Under the pieces are notes generated by a model. It made no database searches, was not told where the DNA came from, and saw only the letters and a program-made list of their open reading frames with translations. Source: Paracoccaceae bacterium (GTDB lineage Bacteria; Pseudomonadota; Alphaproteobacteria; Rhodobacterales; Rhodobacteraceae). From it: 5,758 nucleotides of DNA. The DNA is taken from the NCBI GenBank assembly GCA_007128865.1, contig SKWP01000181.1, forward strand, positions 1-5,758, given 5' to 3'. Made by a program: the position numbers and the translations under genes. Shown here in pieces: positions 1-5,758 of this stretch. Every line of letters begins with the position of its first letter. Position 1 is the first letter of the stretch.

Positions 1-412
1 CGGTCTGTTTCTTCATCGGCGTGCCCTCGGGCCAGTCGGGGCTGGTGTCGGGCGCCGGTGCGGCCGGGGCGGCGGGGGGGGCTGCGGCCTTCGCGGAGCC
101 CCCTGCGGGGGCCGCCTTGGCGGCCGCGTCGGCGGGCTGCGCCGCCTCCGGCGCGGGGTCTGCCGTTTCGCCTTCCTCGACCAGCACGGCGATGGGGGTG
201 TTGACCTTTACGCCCTCGGTGCCTTCGGCGACCAGCAGCCGGCCGATCACGCCCTCGTCGACGGCCTCGAACTCCATGGTGGCCTTGTCGGTCTCGATTT
301 CGGCCAGGATGTCGCCGGCCGAGACGGTGTCGCCCTCCTTCACCAGCCAGCGGGCCAGCGTGCCCTCTTCCATGGTTGGCGACAGGGCGGGCATCAGGAT
401 TTCGGTTGCCAT
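1..412 (-). CDS. pdhB: Pyruvate dehydrogenase E1 component subunit beta with N-terminal lipoyl domain (partial, C-terminus beyond the window)
   Basis: This is the beta subunit of pyruvate dehydrogenase E1, which with PdhA decarboxylates pyruvate and passes the acetyl group to lipoyl groups in the cytoplasmic PDH complex. Only the first 137 codons are present. Residues 1-80 form a lipoyl (biotinyl_lipoyl) domain starting [17 protein letters not shown], with the lipoyl-lysine motif [10 protein letters not shown] and K43 as the expected attachment site. Residues 81-125 are a flexible Ala/Pro/Lys-rich linker, and residues 127-137 ([11 protein letters not shown]) match the beginning of the E1-beta catalytic part. 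The start at 412 has a GGGGGGAG ribosome-binding site six bases upstream. The gene follows pdhA by 14 nt, surely in one transcript. The lipoyl domain alone could suggest E2, but position directly after pdhA and the sequence after the linker favour a lipoylated E1-beta, an arrangement known in alphaproteobacteria. The E1-beta catalytic domain itself is not in the window. Confidence 0.9.
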   Translation of the reverse strand, partial: MATEILMPALSPTMEEGTLARWLVKEGDTVSAGDILAEIETDKATMEFEAVDEGVIGRLLVAEGTEGVKVNTPIAVLVEEGETADPAPEAAQPADAAAKAAPAGGSAKAAAPPAAPAAPAPDTSPDWPEGTPMKKQT

Positions 413-426
413 GCTGTGCTCCCCCC

Positions 427-1446
427 TCAGGCAGTGGCGGTCAGGTCGGTGTAGATGTCGGTGAACAGCTCCGACACATCCGGTTCGGGGCTTTCGCGGG
501 CGAAATCGGCCGAGGCGTTGACGATTTCCTTGATCTCGCGGTCGATGGCCTTGAGATCGTCCTCGCCGGCGTGCCCGCCCGACAGCAGCAGTTCGCGCAC
601 ATGCTCGATGGCGTCGCGTTCCTCGCGCATCTTCTGGACCTCGTCGCGGGTGCGGTACTTGGCGGGGTCGGACATCGAATGCCCCCGGTAGCGGTAGGTC
701 ATCACCTCGAGGATATACGGCCCCTTGCCGGCGCGGCAGTGGGCCACCGCCTTTTCGCCCGCCGCCTTGACGGCGAGCACATCCATGCCGTCCACCTCCT
801 GCCCGGGAATGCCGTATGCGGCGCCGCGTTCCCACAGGCTGGGCGAACGGGTGGCGCGCTGGACCGACGTGCCCATGGCATACTTGTTGTTCTCGATCAC
901 GAAGATCACCGGCAGTTCCCACAGCATGGCCATGTTGTAGGTCTCGTAGACCTGGCCCTGGTTCGCCGCCCCGTCACCGAAATAGGTGAACGTCACCCGG
1001 TCGTTGCCGCGATACCTGTCGGCAAAGGCCAGCCCGGCGCCCAGCGGCACGTTGGCGCCGACGATGCCGTGGCCGCCGAAGAAGCGCCGTTCGCGGCTGA
1101 ACATGTGCATGCTGCCGCCCTTGCCGCGGGAATAGCCGCCCTCGCGACCGGTCAGTTCGGCCATCACGCCGTTGGGATCCATCCCGCAGGCCAGCATGTG
1201 GCCATGATCGCGATAGGTGGTGATGACATTGTCGCCTTCCTCGGCGCAGGCCTGAAGGCCGACGACCACCGCTTCCTGACCGATGTAGAGATGGCAGAAG
1301 CCGCCGATCAGACCCATGCCATAGAGCTGGCCGGCCTTTTCCTCGAATCGGCGGATGAGCAGCATCTCGCGGTAGAAGCGCATCAGCTCTTCGGCCGATG
1401 TGTTGGATTTCGCACCGGGTCTGGTGGCGGTCCTGCGTGCGGCCAT
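427..1446 (-). CDS. pdhA: Pyruvate dehydrogenase E1 component subunit alpha
   Basis: This is the thiamine-diphosphate-binding alpha subunit of heterotetrameric pyruvate dehydrogenase E1, acting with PdhB in conversion of pyruvate to acetyl-CoA. At 339 aa it has the usual length for alphaproteobacterial PdhA. Visible landmarks are the conserved segment [14 protein letters not shown] (about 50-63), the loop [11 protein letters not shown] (78-88), [12 protein letters not shown] (105-116), the ThDP/Mg-binding motif that starts GDGAANQGQ at 157 and ends ENN at 185-187, and the loop [15 protein letters not shown] (251-265), which corresponds to the regulatory/phosphorylation loop of E1-alpha. The first ~18 residues are a variable basic leader. 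The ATG at 1446 is preceded by a GGGAGGGGG ribosome-binding tract. It is the first gene of a pdhA-pdhB operon and is divergent from the fur-family gene; the spacer between them carries its probable promoter. The reading frame is intact and typical. Confidence 0.97.
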   Translation of the reverse strand: MAARRTATRPGAKSNTSAEELMRFYREMLLIRRFEEKAGQLYGMGLIGGFCHLYIGQEAVVVGLQACAEEGDNVITTYRDHGHMLACGMDPNGVMAELTGREGGYSRGKGGSMHMFSRERRFFGGHGIVGANVPLGAGLAFADRYRGNDRVTFTYFGDGAANQGQVYETYNMAMLWELPVIFVIENNKYAMGTSVQRATRSPSLWERGAAYGIPGQEVDGMDVLAVKAAGEKAVAHCRAGKGPYILEVMTYRYRGHSMSDPAKYRTRDEVQKMREERDAIEHVRELLLSGGHAGEDDLKAIDREIKEIVNASADFARESPEPDVSELFTDIYTDLTATA

Positions 1447-1471
1447 GCCGGCCCCCTCCCTGCCTGACTGG

Positions 1472-1500
1472 ATAGTTCAATATTAAACGATCTCTAGCAA
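1472..1500 (-). promoter_or_regulatory. Candidate promoter of pdhA-pdhB
   Basis: Read on the minus strand, a TTGCTA (-35-like, 1495-1500) is separated by 17 bp from AACTAT (-10-like, 1472-1477). It lies in an AT-rich island (about 1471-1510) inside a very GC-rich spacer, 25 bp upstream of the pdhA start codon. The -35 match is reasonable and the -10 match is poor, so the exact hexamers are uncertain; position and base composition are the main support. Confidence 0.4.
1475..1488. promoter_or_regulatory. Near-perfect 14-bp palindrome in the pdhA promoter spacer (possible operator)
   Basis: On the minus strand the sequence is GTTTAATATTGAAC; every position pairs with its mirror except one T/G pair. 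It sits between and partly over the candidate -35 and -10 elements of pdhA, a position typical for a repressor operator. I do not recognise the motif as a known box. AT-rich palindromes also arise by chance, so this is only a candidate. Confidence 0.3.
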
Positions 1501-1510
1501 ATTTCATTGC
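1497..1510. promoter_or_regulatory. GCAA-N6-TTGC inverted repeat between the divergent pdhA and fur genes
   Basis: The sequence GCAAATTTCATTGC has matching four-base ends. It could be a binding site for the neighbouring Fur-family regulator. Alternatively, the two halves may simply be divergent -35 elements: TTGCTA toward pdhA (1495-1500) and TTGCCA toward fur (1507-1512). No good -10 is seen 16-18 bp after the fur-ward TTGCCA. The evidence for either reading is weak. Confidence 0.25.
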
Positions 1511-1568
1511 CAAGGGCGAGCGGAAATTCGGATGCGCGGGACGGGCCCGCAATGGCCGGCTGCGGCGG

Positions 1569-1586
1569 GCGCCCCACGGGGGGCGC
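1569..1586. repeat. Short GC-rich hairpin in the fur leader
   Basis: GCGCCCC (1569-1575) and GGGGCGC (1580-1586) pair perfectly around a four-base loop. It lies 72 bp before the fur start codon and is not followed by a T run. In such a GC-rich spacer it may be fortuitous. A second short pairing (GCGGG 1536-1540 with CCCGC 1546-1550) lies just upstream. No clear promoter for fur was found in 1511-1658. Confidence 0.3.
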
Positions 1587-1633
1587 GAAACGGGTGGATA
1601 GCGCGCAGCGAATCCCTTAAAGCAGCGCCATAG

Positions 1634-3448
<1,815 letters not shown>

Positions 3449-3454
3449 TACGGG

Positions 3455-3513
3455 GCTGCCGCGCCCCGGCACGCCGCCCGCCCACCCACCCCGGCGCGCC
3501 GGGGCGCGGCAGC
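3455..3513 (+). terminator. Strong GC-rich inverted repeat after eno, probable transcript end or 3'-stabilising hairpin
   Basis: Fifteen bases at 3455-3469 (GCTGCCGCGCCCCGG) are perfectly complementary to 3499-3513, enclosing a 29-nt loop. It begins six bases after the eno stop codon. There is no T tract immediately after the stem; the nearest T5 is 26-30 bases downstream. It is therefore not a textbook Rho-independent terminator, although GC-rich alphaproteobacteria often have such stems. Within it, 3489-3504 is a 16-bp perfect palindrome (CCCCGGCGCGCCGGGG) that could form a competing smaller hairpin. Confidence 0.6.
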
Positions 3514-3604
3514 GGCACGATACGGATTCGGTATTGCGTTTTTGGGGTTTGCAGGGCGAATCACCTGTGCCATTCTGGGTTTCGGCAGGCAGAAGACCTG
3601 CGGC

Positions 3605-3610
3605 AGGAGG
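3605..3610 (+). promoter_or_regulatory. Ribosome-binding site deciding the start of the ftsB-like gene
   Basis: A perfect AGGAGG lies nine bases before the ATG at 3620. It selects this codon over the ATG at 3542 in the same frame, which has no Shine-Dalgarno sequence and would put unrelated residues ahead of the membrane segment. Confidence 0.75.
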
Positions 3611-3619
3611 CAGGAACGG

Positions 3620-3919
3620 ATGCAGGCGGGCGGCACACCGGCGCTGGGCGCGGCGGCCTATTTCACCCTTGCGGGTGCACTGGGCGCCTATTTTGCCTTT
3701 GCCGCGGTTCAGGGCAACCACGGGTTGTTCCAGCGGGTGCAGATCGAGGCCGAGATCGTCGCCCTGCGCCAGACCCGCGACCGGCTGTCAGGCGAGCTTG
3801 CGGTGATCGAGAACCGGACCCGGCGGCTGTCGGACGGGTTTCTCGACCTTGACCTGCTGGACGAGCGGGCGCGCGATGTTCTGGGGATGATGCGCGCCGA
3901 CGAGCTGATCCTGCGCTGA
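3620..3919 (+). CDS. ftsB: FtsB/DivIC-like septum formation initiator family protein
   Basis: This is a 99-residue bitopic membrane protein of the septum formation initiator (FtsB/DivIC) family, which with FtsL and FtsQ links the divisome to septal peptidoglycan synthesis. It has a short cytoplasmic N-terminus, one hydrophobic membrane segment (about 12-30, [19 protein letters not shown]), then a helical, charged stretch (about 37-70) with heptad-like spacing expected to form a coiled coil, and a C-terminal part (71-99) containing [17 protein letters not shown], typical of the alphaproteobacterial members. The start at 3620 is fixed by an AGGAGG. It follows eno by 171 bp, separated by the inverted repeat, and ends 7 bp from the convergent anmK stop. 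Such a gene commonly sits next to eno in alphaproteobacteria. Overall sequence conservation in this family is low, so the call rests on architecture and context as well as similarity. Confidence 0.85.
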   Translation: MQAGGTPALGAAAYFTLAGALGAYFAFAAVQGNHGLFQRVQIEAEIVALRQTRDRLSGELAVIENRTRRLSDGFLDLDLLDERARDVLGMMRADELILR

Positions 3920-3920
3920 A

Positions 3921-3935
3921 CCCGCGTCAGGCGGG
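3921..3935. terminator. Small hairpin at the convergent ftsB/anmK junction
   Basis: CCCGC (3921-3925) pairs with GCGGG (3931-3935) around a five-base loop. It lies immediately after the ftsB stop and overlaps the anmK stop codon. No T run is present on either strand. It may help end transcription in both directions, but a 5-bp stem is weak evidence in this base composition. Confidence 0.25.
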
Positions 3936-4958
3936 AGGTGCCGGGGCCGGCCGTGCGATCTGGCCGCCGCCCACCGCCGCCGCGACACCGGTGGTGGCGG
4001 CAAAGCTGGTGGGCAGGCCGCGGCGGATGCGCACCGCCAGATGGGCCAGCGAAGCGGCGGTGAGCCAGCCATCGTCCAGCCCGGCATCCTCGATGCTGCG
4101 CACCGGCACCGGCAGGCTGCCGGCCAGCGCCCGGCGCAGCGGTGCGTCACGGCGGCCGGGGCCGGTCAGAAGCAGCTCGGCGGGCCGGGCGGGAAGCAGG
4201 CCAAGCGCATCGGCCACGCAATCGGCCACCAGCGCGTGCAGGGTCGCGGCGGCATCGGCCGCGCCCAGGCCGGCAAGGGCGGCGCCCAGCCCGGCAAGCT
4301 CGGCGGCGGTGATGTGGCGTGGCGGCATCCGTGCCCGGAAGCCGGCATCGCGGGCCATCTGCACGATCTCCTTGACCACATTGCCGGTGGCGTCGCCGGT
4401 TGCCCGGGGCGGCAGCATGCCGGGGCCGGGGCCGGCATCGAGGGCTGCAAGCGTTTGCCCGGCGCCGGGGTCAGCCCCGGCCGGATCGGCATGGCAGAGC
4501 GTTGCAAGCCGGCCCAGATGCAGGAAGGCAACCGGCAGCGGCGTTGCGCGCCAGCGGGCGAGTGCGTGCAGGAAGGCCGGTGCCAGCGGCCGCCCCGCAC
4601 CGCCGAGGGCACGGTCGGCGCTGCGGAAATCCCACACCACCGGCAGGCCGAGTATCTCGGCGATGATCCGCGCGTCGGGGGCGACGGCTGTATTGATCTC
4701 CAGCCCGGCCAGCACCGGCAGGGGGGCATCGCTGCGCGCGCAGAGCGCCGTGGCCAGGGCCGCCGCGGCGGTTTCGGCCAGTTCCGCCGCGGCCGCACCG
4801 CCGATGGCAAGCTGGCGTGCCTCGGCGCGCGACCATGCGCGGCCGGCCCCGGGGCCGAGTGCTGCAATCCGCGCCCCGTCGGTCTGCACCAGCGCGGCCC
4901 GGATGCCGCGATCATTGCCCGCCAGCCCGAGAACCCACTGCGGTTGGTCGGGATTCAT
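3927..4958 (-). CDS. anmK: Anhydro-N-acetylmuramic acid kinase (AnmK) homologue with eroded active-site motifs
   Basis: The family phosphorylates 1,6-anhydro-N-acetylmuramic acid with ATP during cytoplasmic recycling of peptidoglycan. The family assignment comes from [24 protein letters not shown] (106-129), ALDAGPG (172-178) containing the presumed catalytic Asp D174, [10 protein letters not shown] (207-216), and the C-terminus [21 protein letters not shown] (312-332). The usual N-terminal phosphate-binding signature SGTSxDGxDAA is replaced by [11 protein letters not shown] (12-22). The HGQT...GDG segment is absent or altered (83-100), the LGGxxN segment reads LGRLAT, the GGGRxN segment reads GPGRRD (266-271), and a Glu normally in the last conserved helix is Thr/Ala. 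Length is 343 aa against about 370 for the family. The start at 4958 is firm: GGAGGA (4966-4971) lies seven bases upstream. The frame continues open farther upstream but would run antisense to tyrS. The gene is intact and Ala/Gly/Pro-rich; kinase activity is doubtful. It is convergent with ftsB and divergent from tyrS. Confidence 0.85.
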   Translation of the reverse strand: MNPDQPQWVLGLAGNDRGIRAALVQTDGARIAALGPGAGRAWSRAEARQLAIGGAAAAELAETAAAALATALCARSDAPLPVLAGLEINTAVAPDARIIAEILGLPVVWDFRSADRALGGAGRPLAPAFLHALARWRATPLPVAFLHLGRLATLCHADPAGADPGAGQTLAALDAGPGPGMLPPRATGDATGNVVKEIVQMARDAGFRARMPPRHITAAELAGLGAALAGLGAADAAATLHALVADCVADALGLLPARPAELLLTGPGRRDAPLRRALAGSLPVPVRSIEDAGLDDGWLTAASLAHLAVRIRRGLPTSFAATTGVAAAVGGGQIARPAPAPPA

Positions 4959-5078
4959 GCCCTTTTCCTCCGTCACCGCTGTCGATATAGACGGCGGATG
5001 GCCCGCCTCGCGTCCGCGCCCGGCCCGGAACGGAACGCGCAGGGGGGTGTTTCCGGCCACAGAATGGACGATCCGCGC
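4959..5078. promoter_or_regulatory. Divergent anmK/tyrS spacer
   Basis: This 120-bp spacer must contain the start signals of both genes. The only AT-rich spot is GATATAGA at 4984-4991, whose TATAGA could serve as a -10 for tyrS; no good -35 lies 17 bp upstream. A GGGGGG tract at 5042-5047 precedes tyrS. No leader peptide, T-box-like fold or clear palindrome was recognised. Confidence 0.3.
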
Positions 5079-5758
5079 ATGCGCTACCATCCGAAATCCG
5101 ATTTCCTGCAGGTGATGATCACGCGCGGCTACCTGGCCGACTGCACCGATCTTCAGGGGCTGGACGAGGCGCTGAGCCGCGGCGTTGTGCCCGCCTACAT
5201 CGGTTATGACGCCACCGCGCAATCGCTGCATGTGGGGCATCTGCTGAACATCATGATGCTGCGCTGGCTGCAGAAGACCGGGCACAAGCCGATCACCCTG
5301 ATGGGCGGCGGCACCACCAAGGTGGGCGATCCCTCGTTCCGGTCCGAGGAACGGCCGCTGCTGGGGCCCGAGCAGATTGCCGCCAACATCGCCGGGATGC
5401 GGCAGGTCTTTGCGCGCTACCTGCGCTATGACGCCGGCCCGTCCGGCGCGATCATGCTCGACAATGCCGAATGGCTGGACGGGCTGAACTATCTCGATTT
5501 CCTGCGCGACGTGGGGCGGCATTTCAGCGTCAACCGAATGCTGAGCTTCGAGAGCGTGAAATCGCGGCTGGACCGCGAACAGTCGCTGAGCTTTCTCGAA
5601 TTCAACTACATGATCCTGCAGGCCTATGATTTCGTGGAGCTTTACCGTCGCCATGGCTGCCTGCTGCAGATGGGCGGATCGGACCAGTGGGGCAATATCG
5701 TCAGCGGGATCGATCTGGCGCGGCGGATCGCGGATGCAGAGCTTTTCGGCCTGACATC
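5079..5758 (+). CDS. tyrS: Tyrosyl-tRNA synthetase (partial, C-terminus beyond the window)
   Basis: This class I aminoacyl-tRNA synthetase attaches tyrosine to tRNA-Tyr in the cytoplasm. The first 226 codons are present and cover most of the catalytic Rossmann domain: YIGYDAT (40-46), the HIGH-type motif [13 protein letters not shown] (49-61, H51 and H54), [13 protein letters not shown] (75-87), [10 protein letters not shown] (176-185) with the tyrosine-binding Y177, Q181 and D184, and [11 protein letters not shown] (197-207). The KMSKS loop and the C-terminal S4 tRNA-binding domain lie outside the window. Family members begin M-x-YHPKSDF, which supports the ATG at 5079. An in-frame ATG at 5064 would add MDDPR and cannot be excluded, since neither has a good ribosome-binding site; a GGA at 5066-5068 is the best for 5079. 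The gene is divergent from the anmK homologue. Confidence 0.95.
   Translation, partial: MRYHPKSDFLQVMITRGYLADCTDLQGLDEALSRGVVPAYIGYDATAQSLHVGHLLNIMMLRWLQKTGHKPITLMGGGTTKVGDPSFRSEERPLLGPEQIAANIAGMRQVFARYLRYDAGPSGAIMLDNAEWLDGLNYLDFLRDVGRHFSVNRMLSFESVKSRLDREQSLSFLEFNYMILQAYDFVELYRRHGCLLQMGGSDQWGNIVSGIDLARRIADAELFGLT

Noticed and set aside
60..165. GC-rich, repeat-like tract that could be taken for a tandem repeat
   Set aside because: It encodes the Ala/Pro linker of PdhB; no exact repeat unit is present.
376..1467. Long plus-strand open frame opposite pdhA
   Set aside because: It is His/Ala/Gly-rich with no family resemblance and exactly mirrors the real pdhA; a typical antisense open frame in high-GC DNA.
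3991..5115. 374-codon plus-strand open frame opposite anmK
   Set aside because: Low-complexity Ala/Arg/Ser/Pro composition, overlapping both anmK and the tyrS start; an antisense shadow.
4959..5654. Upstream in-frame extension of the anmK reading frame on the minus strand (232 extra codons)
   Set aside because: It runs antisense to tyrS, and the AnmK homology and a strong GGAGGA site fix the start at 4958.

Overview
The window looks like a chromosomal housekeeping segment from a high-GC alphaproteobacterium, most likely a Rhodobacterales (Rhodobacter/Paracoccus/roseobacter-type) species. Four things point there: strong G/C bias at third codon positions, a pyruvate dehydrogenase E1-beta that begins with a lipoyl domain, a Fur/Mur-type regulator without the zinc CxxC motif, and the neighbourhood of eno, ftsB-like, anmK and tyrS. 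No mobile element, tRNA, rRNA or CRISPR array is visible.

Left arm (1-1446, minus strand): pdhA followed 14 nt later by pdhB, which runs off the left edge. Together they encode the E1 component (alpha and beta) of the pyruvate dehydrogenase complex. pdhB carries an N-terminal lipoyl domain and an Ala/Pro linker. A 212 bp divergent spacer (1447-1658) holds an AT-rich patch with a plausible pdhA promoter and two small palindromes.

Middle (1659-3919, plus strand): a Fur-family metal-dependent regulator whose stop codon overlaps the start of enolase (ATGA), then eno, a strong GC-rich inverted repeat after eno, and a 99-residue FtsB/DivIC-like membrane protein. Enolase supplies phosphoenolpyruvate, and PDH consumes the pyruvate made from it, so lower glycolysis and entry to the TCA cycle are encoded side by side.

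Right arm (3920-5758): a minus-strand anhydro-N-acetylmuramic acid kinase (AnmK) homologue converges on ftsB with only 7 bp between stop codons. It is divergent from tyrS (tyrosyl-tRNA synthetase), which runs off the right edge. The AnmK homologue is an intact reading frame with a good ribosome-binding site. However, several signature motifs of the family (the N-terminal SGTSxDG loop, the HGQT/GDG segment, the LGGxxN segment and the GGGRxN segment) look eroded, which makes it a possible pseudoenzyme. This is the most interesting observation here. I found no convincing new multi-gene system; the remainder is ordinary core genome with some regulatory and structural details worth checking.
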